NCBI RefSeq assembly: GCF_030272615.1
Contig: NC_081406.1
Span: forward strand, 471,564,400-471,628,399
DNA: 64,000 bases
Origin: Cryptomeria japonica
Lineage: Eukaryota; Streptophyta; Pinopsida; Cupressales; Cupressaceae
Direction of reading: 5' to 3'
Shown here: piece after piece, positions 19,681-32,145 of the stretch
Layout: every line of letters begins with the position of its first letter
How positions within the stretch are numbered: the stretch's first letter is position 1
The notes under the pieces: model-generated
What the model saw: the letters and a program-made list of their open reading frames with translations, nothing else
Database searches by the model: none
Told to the model about the DNA's origin: nothing
Made by a program: the position numbers and the translations under genes

Positions 19681-21102
19681 TGTAGACGTATAAAAATGAC
19701 CACTTTCCTAAATGAATATTCAATGTTCATTTTATTCTCATTCCTCTGTTTAATTAAATCTAATTTAATTAAAGCACTCACATTCATATATTTGATTAAA
19801 TAAGTTATTCAATTTATTTAATTAAATTCACCTAGGCCTTTCATATCATTTAATTAAATAAATCACTTTATTTAATTAAAACCCCTTTCTAATATTTTTA
19901 ATTAAATTTATATTTAATTAAATTGTTCACTTCAAATAAATAAATCTAATTTATTTAAATCCCCCCACTTGCATCTATTTTGTTGAAATAAAGCAATTTT
20001 TTTTAATTGCTCTCCATCCACTTGCATTCTCCTACATCTCCCACTTGCTTCTCTAAAAACTCTTCTAAATTCTTCTAATCACTTCTAAATTAGCCTAACC
20101 CATCTACTAAATATTGCCACATCCCTAAGCAAAGGGAAGTCACTTCTCAAACCCTTAAAAGTCTTCAATAACCATTAAAGACTTTATGACCTCAACAACT
20201 TAACCTCCAAAGTCTTCCAAACCATTAATGGTTAACCGAACCTTCTTACATGGTTGGAGAATTTTTTCCTAACTCAACCCTCATCTAACCCAAGGGTCTT
20301 ATCAAGCATTGATGGCTTTAACCTTGGTTATCCCTTTAACCCTTACATAAGAGTTTATCCTTTGGGTAAAAGCTTTATCCAATGGGTAATCTTAACCTAA
20401 CCTTAACCCTTACCTTCTAAGGTAACCATGAGGTCTTCTTAAGCTTTTAATGCTTCTTGCATCTCCTCTCAAGCAGTCTTATGTTGACAATTGTCACCAT
20501 TTCATTGGTGAGAATTGTAAACATGGATTGATAACTTTCAATCCTGGCCCTTGACAAGATCATCCAATCTTGACCCTTCATTGCCCTATTTTTCCTATAA
20601 ATAGATCCATTCTTCTATCATTCTAGGAATTCAAGTTTTATGCATCTAATCTATACTCATTTTTATCAAGCATCTTAATCCCTCTTTGAATAGAAATAAT
20701 CTAATAAGCATTTTAGAAGTATTTCTCTTTATCATAAATAATCATATTAAGCTAGTGCATCATGTTAGGATAGTTATTTTATTAATCCTTTCATCTTATC
20801 ATCATATACATGCTAGTTTAGTTCATCTTTTATTAATATCATGCACATTAGGATTGCATTCATGTTAGATTGATTAAACATCCCTCATTCTCATGATTGT
20901 CATCCTTAAGTCACTTTGCTTAGTGATATGAGAGCAAAGACATTGGCTTAAGGGGTCTTGTGAGATAGAAAACAATGGAACATCCCTTGGGAAGTTGAGC
21001 TATTCCACATAGCTCCATAACTTGCACCAGGAGTCCCATTGGTGTGTGGACTAGTCTTGAATTCGTAATATTCATTTCATCAAACCACTTTTCCCGCATA
21101 TA
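19681..21102 (+). repeat. 3' LTR of element B
   Basis: A 1422-bp copy of the 5' LTR, starting TGTAGACG and ending CGCATATA, followed by the duplicated AAAGC (21103-21107). The TATA box copy is at 20596-20603. Confidence 0.95.
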
Positions 21103-21905
21103 AAAGCATCTTGCAACACAATGCATCACCTACTATAGTTTCTTCCTTGTTTTCCATTTCGAGACCAGCAGTCTTTCTTTAGGTGTTGTTTCTTTCTACA
21201 ATTCCAACACTCTAGCCTCACTCTATATTTCGATATCCCATTTTAGATTTTTTATAATTTTTTGGGCTCTTTCATCTCTCCCTCTTTCTTCCAATGTTTT
21301 CCACATTCAAAGAATTACCACATGTCTCCCTTTTACTTTTTCATTGCATTTCCTTGCTAAGGATAACACCAAAAACATCATCAAAATTTAAAGTATTGAA
21401 GTAGAGACCTAATTATTTACAACCATGACCAAGCTAATCTAGATTTATGGCAATAAGCAAAAAATCAAGAGAGCCCTAGCCTCATCATCAAAGATCACAT
21501 TTACAAAACTTATTTGACTAGTGATTGTGTTAAACTCATTTAAATGATCACCAACAAATATAACTTCAAACATCTTCATGTTAAATAAATGTTTCATAAG
21601 AAATACCTTGTTGGACGTTAAGGGTTTTTCATACACTTTGTTCAATGCTAGCATTAGGTCTACCCTTGTTGTTTCTTTTGACATATTGAATGCCACCAAT
21701 AATGCCAGGGACATCCGTATTGTTTCGAGTGTATTTCTATCAAGAATATCCCATTCTAGATCTATCATATTTGTTGGCTTCTTTTCTTTTCCATCTGATG
21801 GCCAGAAAAGATCCTTTTGCTAGAGATAGTATTCAATTGGCATCTTCCATAGCTAGTAGTTTGACCTTTGAAGTTTTCAACCTTAAAATTTCCTTCTTTT
21901 GCCAA
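21103..21905 (-). pseudogene. Ty1/copia gag remnant, upstream half of the gene split by element B
   Basis: Read from about 21905 downwards: KVENFKGQ, KKPTNMIDLEWDILDRNTLE, IRMSLALLVAFNMSKET, LMLALNKVYEKPLTSNKVFL, MKHLFNMKM, DHLNEFNTITSQISFVNV and FDDEARALLIFCLLP. These are the order and motifs of copia UBN2-type gag. Near 21200-21150 a zinc knuckle CWNCRKKQHLKKDC (CX2CX4HX4C) follows. Several stops separate the gag core from the knuckle. The frame continues across the element B insertion into the protease at 5232. The 5' end of gag is not clear beyond about 21905. Confidence 0.85.
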
Positions 21906-23304
21906 TACTCCCACTTGAATATAAAATTTCCTACCAAATGATCAAAAGGTAAAAGGAAAAACTTGTGTCACATTGTAGGCTAACTAAAATTTTTCGGCCG
22001 AACAATTTCTAACTGAAAATCTTTAAGTTGAAATCATGTGGCATAAGCGTGGCACATTCGTGGAAACACTTTTTTGGTTGGATATGTTGAAAATAAATAG
22101 TTAAAAAAAGGGGGCATCGAGCATTTTGCTTAGGACCTGCCATAAATGTTCCTGAATGAAAACCTCTCCCACCACCTCTAAACCCTTTCATCAACCTTTG
22201 CATTTGCATCCAAGTGCATCATTTCTTTGACCTTTTCATGTTTTTGCAATTTTGTTTTGTGTTTTTAAAATCATTTTGGGGTTTTCAACTATGATGAAAG
22301 ATTGTTGTTATAGTATGGTTACTTTAAATTTGAAGGATTTCAAACTTTCACAAAGCCTACACATATGCAAAATGAATGTAGTTAAAGTTTCATCAAGTGA
22401 TGGTTATTTGTGAATGATGTAAAAGAGGGATGTATGTTGTAGTTTTATCCCACTATGGTATCATTTTCACATGATGTGTATTGGTATAACTTGTATGATG
22501 AGAAAAAGATGTAACTAATTTGATGAGGGATACATCTGATAAGTATTTGGTATTTGGGATCTGCTATTAGTTATATTGTTAGATTTGAGTCACAAAATGA
22601 GCTTTGCATCCATCTCTCATTATAAATCTTTAAAAAGTACAATTCTAAGATATGTTAAAAAAGAATCAACAAATTCAGAATTCTCTTCATTCGATCATAA
22701 CTCAAACTTGAAGGCCTCTTTGTAATTTTAGAATTCTGGACAATGATTCTGCAACATTGTTTTAAAATAATCACAAAACAATTAAATTTTAGCATGGATC
22801 TGCCTGACCATTTTGAGAGTTGATGCAAAGCAAAGTAGTTCAGAAAAATGCATGTGAAAGATAATGGATTAACATCATACAGGGTGTTACAAATAATGTT
22901 TAATCTTCAACTCTTGAAATGTTATTTTTAAATCCTGAGTTGATTTAAGGTATTATTTTTTGAATGCACATAAGGAGAGTTGTTTTCCATTCTTTTAATG
23001 ATTCATCTCCCACGAGAATAAATTAATTTTGTATTGTTTTCTTCTCTTTTTAACAAGTATCTTGTAATGAGACATTCCATATGACATATATTCTCCTCAC
23101 ATATCCAGACAGATAGGTGTTTGGTTTGATGAAGTTCATTGTATGTGGTAGAGAATATTTTATGTTTAATCTAGAATACGTGCTAGTGCATGTCTTTTTC
23201 TTTTTATTCATGTAGATATATTTTTCACTATTCAGATATTTTATTTTACTATGCAGAATAATTTTTTTCCAACTTTTTTTTAATTATGTAGATATATTTT
23301 TCAC
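21906..23304. other. Intergenic, nothing recognised
   Basis: AT-rich DNA without a convincing open frame. At 22090-22200 a minus-strand Gly/Arg-rich stretch (KGFRGGGRGFHSG) could be a displaced copia or RNA-binding fragment, but it is too short to support. T-rich runs lie near 23205-23300. Confidence 0.6.
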
Positions 23305-25260
23305 ATGGCTAATCAAAATATAGATGATAATTCTAAGCCTAGTCTTCACTATGATAATGACCACGCTTCTTATCAATTTGGCCAATCAGGTGTCATTAAT
23401 TCTAGCATTGATGTTAGAGCTCATCTTTACATTGATACCATTGATAGGTTGCAATGTGCTATACAATGACTTGACTGGACAATAAATAACACCCCTAACC
23501 TACCAAATAGAGATAGGACACTCACTATTAGGATTGAGCTTCTATGTATGGTTGACCTTGTTTGGTTATATAATTCCTATGATGACATGAGTATTGATGC
23601 TTTTTATGCTTCTCTTCCCTCTAGTGTTACTGATGACACAAAATGAAATGAAATCAATCATATGGTTTCTATAGCTAATATTCATAGCATGTTCCCCCAT
23701 TATCAATGGAAATAGACAATCAAAGGTTTTGTCATCGCTAGGTGTGATGATTTACTATGGCACCATTTAATTAGCCTAGATGGTTGGCAACTCATTTTAG
23801 ATGGCCCCAGTTTGATGAGTTACCACTTTATTTTGTGCAAACAATTATAGGTTGAGTTCCATTTGTTGGTATGATTTTTAAGTTGTGATTGTCATTGATG
23901 GACACACACTTATTTTATGTGTTGTGTTGTTCACACCGGTATTATATGCCATTGTATGTATAGTCTTTGTTTGTAGAAGACTATCGGTGTTTTGTAGAAG
24001 AAGCTTACTGGTCGTAGCGGTATAAAGATCTCAAGCGGTATGAAGACCTCAAGCAGAACGAGGATCCCTAACGACAATTAATCTTTTTGATCAGAACATT
24101 ATGTTCCAGTTTGCTAGTCTTTGTTTATCGATATATTGTGCTTAACCGGTATAATTGTAAAGTGTGATGAGTTATCATCCACCGACACTTTGGCGGTGTT
24201 TCTGTGACATATTACCAAATGTGTCTAGATGCACTGTACCTAGGAAACTGTAGTCTAATCTTATTGGACCGACATGAAATCAGATTCCTATATGAGGACA
24301 TCATGTTTAGGGTTTTAAGAGAGTTGATGTGTGCGAGTGTTGGAGAGAAGATTAGGTCTGTGCAAAATAGGTATCTCACTGCAGAGATTGTGAGTGCAAA
24401 GGATAGAAGGCTGAAGTAATGCTGCAATGCATTAACATAGCACTGTCAAGGATCTAATCAAGGATTCTGTGCTACTTTCTAGATCATTCACTTGTTGATT
24501 ACTAATCTCTTTGACAAGTCTGAAACCCTTAACCGAGTAGGCCCAGCCAAGCCTATTATAAATCCTCTAACAAGGTGGTTCATAGTTGTGGATCTAAAAT
24601 CCTTTAACAAGGTAGTCTTTAATAGGACTTATCTCCTAATAAAGATCTAGATTCCTAACAGGATCTGTTCTAGTGAAGAACATTGTAAGGCCTTAACCGG
24701 TCTGACCTTAATCGGTCTGGTTACTATTCTGCATATAGTTGACTTGTGAGTTTTACTCACCGTGGTTTTTCCCATTTGGGTTTCCACGCCAAAATATCTT
24801 GTGTTATGGTTATTGTGCTATTGTGGGTGAATGCTCTATTTTCTATTTGGCTTGTTTATGTTGCAACCAGTTTGTTGTTTAAACTACTACACCAGTCTAT
24901 AGTAAAATTGTTTAAGAGTTTGGTTAAATTGTTAGGCATACTAATTAACCCCCCCTTCTTAGTATTCATCACCATTTACATTTAGATTTGGATTATATAT
25001 CTTTTTCCACATACGCTGGGTAGGGTGAGGCAAGTTTTTTGATAAACCTAAGTTTAGACGAGGTGATTTGCCACCACCCATTCATAAGCAAGCATTAGTT
25101 GGTCCAAACCTTGAGGTTCTTCCAAAATGTTTAGAACTATCACTTGCAACAGATAATGCAGCTAATGATTCTAGATGAGACATTTATGCAAGTATCAAGA
25201 CTTTTGTGACTCAAGTGGATGAGATGTCATCTGTTTGTGTTGGTAGATATTTGTTACATC
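23305..25260 (+). pseudogene. Unrecognised pseudogene split by a solo LTR
   Basis: A long decayed frame starts with ATG at 23305 (MANQNIDDNSKPSLHYDNDH). It includes AHLYIDTIDRLQ, LTIRIELLCMVDLVWLYNSY, MSIDAFYASLPSSVTDD and CDDLLWHHLISLDGWQLIL, interrupted by TGA and TAG codons. After the solo LTR (23864-24971) the same product seems to resume as FFDKPKFRRGDLPPPIHKQA and LVGPNLEVLPKCLELSLATD, with a final stretch ending near 25260. I do not recognise the family. The length and composition suggest a transposon-borne or formerly cellular protein of some 300 residues. The exact frame across the insertion is uncertain. Confidence 0.4.
23864..24971 (+). repeat. Solo LTR, Ty1/copia-like, 1108 bp
   Basis: Begins TGTTGGTATG, ends TATTCATCA, and is flanked by CCATT at 23859-23863 and 24972-24976. 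It shares features with the LTR of element C: recurrent CGGTAT/ACCGGT motifs, the block CACCGTGGTTTTTCCCA near 24760 and a pyrimidine-rich end. It is a related but distinct family. No partner LTR or internal region is present, as after LTR-LTR recombination. Confidence 0.9.
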
Positions 25261-26230
25261 TATAGATTAGCCTTTATTCTACTGAGGCTACATCTAGAAG
25301 CTACGACCCTTGCATTGTGTGAGTGCATGCCTCTTGAGTGATCTATTAGATGTATATGAGTTTATTTATGGTGAGTATAGGATCCCGGTGCACAATGTTT
25401 AGGTACATGTGAGAGAATGTCTTGGTATAACATCTATGAGCCATGGTGGCGGAGCTTCTTACAATGTAGAGGGATGGGAGGATATTCTAGTACATTCTAC
25501 AACCCCTCATCATAAGACATTGGTTGATATAAAAATCCTCTTCAACATACTCTGCTTGATCCTACACCTTAGCATACACCAATTGATCCTACCTCTGAGA
25601 CCCCTCATCATACCGCATTGCATATATTGACAAATCCCTCTAGAATATGCCTCTTGATTAGGCTACTACACCTAGTATTGCTGTTCGAGGCATGTGGAGT
25701 ATAATTATTGTGGACATAGATATTGCACAACTAGATTCAAGTGTTGATATGTCTATTCATTCTTCTTAGTTGAAGAGGGCATTTGAGGATACAAATCAAG
25801 TACAAATCTTTAGATATTTTAAAATCAATTTTGAACTATACATCACATTTTCAAGTTTCAATGCTAGATTGACTTCAAAATTGTTCGCATAATTTCAATT
25901 TTGAATATATATTAGTGTGTCATTTTGGTGACCTTTGGAGATTTGCAGTTTGATATGCTCCTATTCATCATCATGCTCAATTTTTAAAAGAAAAATAGAC
26001 CTCTAGAGTTCATTTCAATGAACACATGCTAATATTTTTTACATGCACATATACAAGTTTTTTTAAAAAATTGTTGGTGTGTGTATATACATAGGTTCTA
26101 AGATCAAATTTTTCTTCACATTAGATTCATACACAACATGTACATCATGTATACCATGAAGACCAGGTGATTTCTAGACTATAAAATTCAAATTGATTTT
26201 TTTCAGAACTACACATATCATATTTTGTAC
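25261..26230. other. Intergenic, nothing recognised
   Basis: AT-rich DNA. The Pro/His/Thr-rich reading at 25490-25630 may be a tail of the pseudogene upstream. The stretch continues at 38558 after element C. Confidence 0.5.
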
Positions 26231-26235
26231 ATTAT

Positions 26236-27760
26236 TGTTGGCATATGTGCAAGAGAATGATGACATGATGATATTGTATGTTGTCATTGATGTCAATATG
26301 CTCAGAAGTGAACCGGTATATTGAAGTTAAGCAACTGGCAAAGAGAACCGGTATGGTGGTGTAAACCGGTACATGTGCAATAAGTGAAGCGGTATGCTTG
26401 TCCAAGTGAACCGATATGATGTTGTGAACCGGAACCGGTTTGTCGGAACGAGAACCGATACATGGAATGTGGTAGGACTACCGGTTGGTATTCTTAGCTT
26501 CAGGGTTTCCAATTGAAGTGTTCCAAGCCTGTGTGATTCAATCGATGACATTATGTGATGAGTTAGTTGCCACGTCATTCTCGTGCACGTGAAGGATCTT
26601 GCATGAAGGAGATTGATCCTATCTACCTCGGGAATGTGCGAAGTCTTTGCAAACAGTGGAGAACACATGATGGGTTATCGCCTCCATGAAGCGGTGAAGA
26701 ACGAACAATGGAGAATGTATTGAGATCTATTCAAGACCGTTATATTCAAATGCAAAGTGCTCAATGGTCAGGATTGAACCGATCAATTGCTTAACCCAAG
26801 TGTTTAGGGTTTATGCTGCCAACCTATCTGTGTTCTATAAGGTCGATGTTGTGTTTCATGTTGAGGTTGTTGGCAAATGTTTTGTGTGTATCTAAGTTTA
26901 GAGATACGTGATTCTTGCTAGACCAGATAAGAGGATTGATACCCGCCTAGTGTCTGTGCAGAAGGAAGGAACTAAAGCGGATCTACATTGGCATTGAGTG
27001 CTATTACCAAATCATTGTAATACATGTTGATCTTCAACTACTTCAACAGTTGGAAAATCCCTTAATCGGGTAGCTTTAACCAGCTTGCTATAAATCCTTT
27101 AACAAGGTGACTCAAAGCCATTGAGTTGATAAAATCCTCTGACAAGGTAACCTCCAACAGGGTTTAACCCTTAACCAGGTATTCTAGCCATCCCTTAACC
27201 GGGTGATCCCTAACAGGATCGGTTCCTAACAGAACCTGTTGTAACAGTCTTAAACCAGACTAGGCTCCTAATAGAGCGTACTTCTAAAGAGTTCAAAAAT
27301 AGCTTGTGGGTATTCATCCCCACCGTGGTTTTTCCCAGTTGGGTTTCCATGTGAAAAATATGTGTGTCATATGTGATGTCTTTTTCATGTGATGCTTTGT
27401 TATTTTCTGTCAAGCAGTGAATCATGTTATGCTAGTAAATTATTGTGTCTCTGATGATAGATTGTCTGTTTATGCATAAGGACAAAGTGGAAATGAGGAA
27501 GTAGGTTGTGTGGAAAGCTAAGAAGATTGACTGATTCATGTCTTTCACAGTTGCACTGTGTTTAACCAGTAGTAGTCTGGTTTGGACCGGTGTTAGGGAT
27601 TGCCAGTAGTTTACAGTCTGCAATCAAAGAGATTCTGATTGTCAGTAGTTTACAGTCTGCAATCAAACCGGTTCAGGAGAAGTTTTAAGTTTGTGCCTAT
27701 ACTGATTCACCCCCACTCTCAGTACCGGTTTGGTACTCACTTTTCATCATTGAGTTATCA
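26236..27760 (+). repeat. 5' LTR of element C
   Basis: A 1525-bp LTR, TGTTGGC...GTTATCA. Its first 250 bp contain about eight AACCGGTA-like motifs. Near 27590-27670 it holds a tandem duplication of a CAGTAGTTTACAGTCTGCAA segment that the 3' LTR has only once. Confidence 0.92.
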
Positions 27761-27762
27761 AT

Positions 27763-27774
27763 TGTTATCAGAGC
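27763..27774 (+). other. Primer binding site of element C, tRNA-iMet type
   Basis: TGTTATCAGAGC, one mismatch from the standard copia site TGGTATCAGAGC, lies two bases after the LTR end. Confidence 0.8.
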
Positions 27775-27831
27775 ATCCTCCAGGTCCTCTGTGTTGTAAG
27801 CTTAACTGCTTGAGGGAAATATCCTATTGTA

Positions 27832-28722
27832 ATGATGAAGAGGGAAGGTCAAAAGTTCAATAGAGATAACTTTAAAATATGGAAGGATAGAATGAAGATA
27901 TACATCAGAAGCATGGGTGCTCAACATTGGAGCTATGTTGAGAACTTTTATGTTATCCCTACTGGTACTTTCACCGATGACCAAAAGAGAGAGATTCAGG
28001 AGAATGGGAAAGTCATGGAAGCCCTAATCAACAACTTATTTGACATTGAGTTTATTGATGTCCAGGATAAAGGCAATCCCAAAGAAGTATGGGATACTCT
28101 TGAGAATATCTATGGCGGTGATGAGCATGTAAAACACGCTAAGGAAGAAAGCCTTAGAGAGAAGTTTGAAGACATGCAGATGGCTGAAGGTGAGACCATT
28201 CAACAATATGGAATATGAATCAAAATGGTTGTTGGTGATATCAAGAGTGCAAGTGGTAAAATGGAAGATTCCACTGTTGTCAGCAAAGTTTTGAGATCCT
28301 TATTACCGGTCTATGCAATAAGGGTTGCTACTATTCAGGAGTTGAGATCAATAGACAAGACTAAGGTATCCCTAGACTCCATCATTGCAAAATTAACAAC
28401 CTATGAGCTAAATAGTTTTGATGGCAGTGTTCAGAAGACTGAATCAATGTTTAGAGCATCTGCTACACCATCCAGAAAAGAAAAAGAAGCAAGCACCAAT
28501 GATGAACCAAGACAAATCAGAGAAATGGACGATGAGGAGATTCTGATGGAATTTGAAGCTCTTCTTGCCAAGAGACTTCCTAAGGGAACCGACAAATACA
28601 GAGGTAAGCTTCCTTTGAAATGCTTCTCTTGTAACCGGATAGGACACATCACTATAAACTATCCTAATGGTGATAGCAAGGACAAACCAGAAAGGTTCAA
28701 GAAATTCAAAGGAGGAAACTAG
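27832..28722 (+). pseudogene. gag of element C, one in-frame stop
   Basis: Starts ATG 27832: MMKREGQKFNRDNFKIWKDR, the usual copia gag opening, then WDTLENIYGG, LREKFEDMQMAEGETIQQYG and, after TGA 28216-28218, KMVVGDIKSASGKMEDSTVV. A zinc knuckle near residue 263 reads CFSCNRIGHITINY, in which the last Cys of CX2CX4HX4C is replaced by Tyr. The TGA replaces an expected Arg (CGA to TGA). Gag would assemble the virus-like particle and bind RNA. The frame stops at 28720-28722 and continues in frame downstream. Confidence 0.88.
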
Positions 28723-29500
28723 AGAAACTATTTTGTAGCAATTGATGAAGGTGTCACAGATGAGGAACTAGAAGATGAAGAAAATGAAGATATTGTGTTT
28801 GTTGCAGTCAAGGAGGATGTGTCAGACAAGAAGGCTCTTGTCTCCCATTTTGATAATTCCAATGAGTGGATTATTGACAGTGGTTGCTCTTACCATATGA
28901 CTGGTGATTAGAGAAAGTTTATATCCCTAGAAGAGTATGATGGTGGTGTGGTTCGTTTTGGTAATGATGCACCATGTATGGTCAAAGGCAGAGGGTCCAT
29001 CTCTCTAAATGGAAAGAGCAGTGCTGAAAATGTGTATTGGGTGGAAGGTCCCAGACACAATCTATTGAGTGTTTCCCAGTTGAAAGACGGTGGACTCACT
29101 TTGGAATTCAAAAATGGAGTCTGAAAAATCAAAGGAAAGAATGGTGAACTGATGGCCATCGGTATGCAGACCAAAGGTAACTTATTTCAGCTGAATGCAA
29201 ATATAAGTACATGTCTTATGAATAAGTTTGATGATAGCTGGATATGGAATAGGAGACTCTGCCATGTAAACTTTGATAACATAGTAAAGGCTAGTAAGAT
29301 CAAGGAAGTTAGAGGACTGCCAATGCTGAGCAAACCGGAAAATCCTTTGTGCAGAGAGTGTCAACTGGGGAAAATGTCTTCCTCAACCTTCAAAGTTAAA
29401 TCTTTCACTGTTGACAATTTACTTGATCTTGTGCATACTGATTTGTATGGTCCTATGAAAACTAGGAGTGTGGTATTTTATGATTATAACATATGACTGC
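28723..29500 (+). pseudogene. Protease and GAG-pre-integrase region of element C
   Basis: Continues the gag frame after TAG 28720-28722. An acidic linker (DEELEDEENEDIVFVAVKED) leads to NEWIIDSGCSYHMTGD (protease active site DSG intact), a stop at 28909-28911, the protease core WVEGPRHNLLSVSQLKDGG, a TGA near 29124, then WIWNRRLCHVNFDNI, LCRECQLGKM and LLDLVHTDLYGPM (GAG-pre-integrase, with the H and CxxC of the integrase zinc finger). A frameshift near 29480 moves the frame into the long integrase-RT ORF. Confidence 0.85.
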
Positions 29501-31904
29501 CCAAAAATGATGTGGGTCACATTCTTGAAGGACAAATTTGAAGCCTTTGGAAAGTTCAAAGCCTTTAGAGCATTGGTAGAAAAGGAAAGTGGTAGAAGAA
29601 TCAAATGCCTTAGAAATGATCAAGGAGGGGAATTCACTTCCGGTGAATTCAACAAATATTGTGAAGAGAATGGCATCAAGAGGAAACTTTCTACCCCTCG
29701 GACTCCACAACAGAATGGCTTAGCAGAGAGGAACAACCAGAATATGGTTGAAGTGGCTAGAACTATGCTGATCCAAGGAAAAGTTTCTCACACCTTTTGG
29801 AGAGAAGCGATGAGCACTGCAGTCTACACAATGAATCGGGTACTCATCAAGAAAGGAAAGGATAAGACTCCTTATGAGTACTGGACCGACAAGACACCAA
29901 TGGTAAGGTACTTCAGAGTGTTTGGTAGTAATTTTTATATCAAGAGGAGTGAACATCAGAGCAAGTTTGATGCCAAATGTGATGAGGGAATATCCCTAGG
30001 GTATTCCACTAAGAGCAAAGCTCTAAAATGTTTCAACAATAGGACTCAGAGAATTGTTGAAAGCATGAATGTTAGGGTTGATGAAAACTCTGAGAAATTT
30101 GAGGAAACCGACAGAGAGCATGTAGGAGATGAACCAGTAGTAACCTTCTGGGAACTGGTTGCAAATTTGCCCAGTACCAGCAACTGTGCTCCTACACTGG
30201 TAGATGCTGATGAAGATGAGGATGATGAAGAAAAGAAAGAGGAATCTATTAAGAATATACCTAGGTATGTCAAACTCAATCATGATCCAAAGAAAATCAT
30301 AGGAGACAAGGATGCAGGAATCCTTACAAGAAGAAAGGTCAGAGAAAACTCATGTATGATCTCTGAATTTGAGCCTAAATCATTCAAAGAGGAACATAAA
30401 GATGAAGATTGGATCAAGGCAATGGAAGAGGAACTTGATCAGATAGAAAAGAATGGTACATGGTCCTTGGTACCCAGATTGAAGCATAAAAATGTCATTG
30501 GTACCAAATGGGTTTTCAGAAATAAGCTGAATGAAGATGGGACAATGATAAGAAACAAAGATAGACTAGTGTGTAAGGGGTATGCTCAAGAAGAAGAAGA
30601 CTATGGAGAAACCTTTGCTCCAGTAGCCAGATTGGAAGGAGTTCGTATGCTTCTTGCATATCCAGCTTTTAAAGGATTCAAGGTATACCAAATGGATGTA
30701 AAATCTACATTCCTAAATGGAATACTTGAAGAGGAGGTGTATATAGAGAAACCAGATGGGTTTGCCCTATCAGAAGACAATGACATGGTGTGTAGGCTAC
30801 ATAAAGCCTTTTATGGACTAAAGCAGGCACCTAGAGCATGGTATGAACACTTGCACTCCCATCTTGTGAAGATTGGATTTGAAAGAACAAGTGAAGATAG
30901 AAATATCTACTTGAAATCAGAAGGAGATCAGATTCTGATCTGTGAAGTATTTGTTGATGACATCATCTTTGGAGGAGATGACAAGATGAGTCATGATTTT
31001 GTAGATGAGATGAAGAAGGAATTTGAGATGTCACTCATAGGGGAGATTAAGTTCTTCATTGGACTGCAAATTCAACAAATGAAAGATGGAATCTTTATGA
31101 CTCAGTCCAAGTATGTCAAAGAGGTGTTGAAGACCTTTGGCATGGAAGACAGTAAACCGGTTGGTACACCAATGGTGACCGGTTGTAAACTATCAAAAGA
31201 AGATGACTCAACACTGGTAAATGAGAAGGAATACCGATCTATGATTGGTAAGTTGCATTATGTAGTGCATAGAAAACCAGACATTGCACATGCAGTGGGT
31301 ATTACCGCTCGATTTCAGCAAAGCCCAAGAGAATCCCACTTGGTAGCAGTCAAGCAGATTCTTAGATATCTGAAGGGAACTATTGACTATGGGTTATGGT
31401 ATCCATACAATAATGAGTTCAACCTGAAAGTGTTCATAGATGCTGATTGGGCTAGTAATGTAGATGACTGGAAGAGCACAACCGGTGGTGCATTCTTTCC
31501 CGGTGGTAGACTGGTCTCATGGATGAGTAAAAAACAAAGCTGTATCTCTCAGTCTACAACAGAAGCAGAGTACGTTGCAACTTTTATGAACTGTACCCAG
31601 ACTATTTGGATGAAGCATGTATTGAATGGCTTCAAAGTTCCCGTATCTGAACTGGTAAGTATATTCCTGTGACAATACAAGTGCAATTAACATATCCAAG
31701 AATCTAGTTTTACATGCTAGAACCAAGCACTTTGAACTCAAGTATCATTTCTTGAGGGAAAAGGTTTAGAACAAAGAGGTGGCATTGGAACATGTTTCCA
31801 GTAAGGAGCAGTTAGCAAACATATTCACCAAGCCTCTACCGAAGGCTACTTTTACCTCTCTAAGAGGTGAGTTAGGGGTGCTGCCCCTTCAAGAGGTAAT
31901 CTAA
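29468..31904 (+). pseudogene. Integrase, reverse transcriptase and RNase H of element C
   Basis: 734 codons open to 31672, then a frameshift. Integrase core: [18 protein letters not shown] (first Asp region altered from the usual DD), [18 protein letters not shown] (second Asp), [20 protein letters not shown] (Glu). [77 protein letters not shown] and [12 protein letters not shown] (catalytic VDD). RNase [41 protein letters not shown]. After about 31660 the frame shifts and the C-terminus continues FELKYHFLREKV, LEHVSSKEQLANIFTKPLPK to TAA 31902-31904. Long open coding with few lesions suggests activity not very long ago in evolutionary terms. Confidence 0.92.
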
Positions 31905-32145
31905 AGGTTTGTGCTCCACATCAGTCAGATCTTACTTTGCTATATCTCTTCAGGATTGATGTGTTGAAGGATGCTACTCCTCAGGGGGAGCAACATAGTG
32001 GAACATGGAAGCTTGTGCCTCCACTTTGGCATTGTTGTCAAAGGGGGAGAAGATGTGAATCGGGGAAGATATCTACAGTAATAGGGAGAAGATGTGATGC
32101 TGAGTGATATCTTTGTATATTGCCATCAATGCCAAAGGGGGAGAT
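31905..32145 (+). other. 3' untranslated region and polypurine tracts of element C
   Basis: GCCAAAGGGGGAGAT (32131-32145) directly precedes the 3' LTR. A second close copy, GTCAAAGGGGGAGAA, lies about 95 bp upstream at 32037-32051. The rest is purine-rich and non-coding. Confidence 0.8.

Larger units (their letters stand above)
5233..21102 (+). mobile_element. Element B: complete Tat-like Ty3/gypsy retrotransposon with antisense PMD gene, integrase missing
   Basis: A 15,870-bp element bounded by TGTAGATG at 5233 and GCATATA at 21102. The 5-bp duplication AAAGC lies at 5228-5232 and 21103-21107. Order: 5' LTR, primer site, long leader with octamer arrays, gag, protease, G-patch-like ORF, RT, RNase H, second RNase H, 43-bp tandem repeats, antisense PMD gene, polypurine tract, 3' LTR. 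A second RNase H after the RT-linked one is characteristic of the Tat/Ogre/Retand lineage. No integrase motif is visible in the 0.6 kb between the second RNase H and the PMD gene. By my alignment of the first ~360 bp the LTRs differ at about 3% of positions, so the insertion is moderately recent, yet the coding regions carry many stops. Confidence 0.9.
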
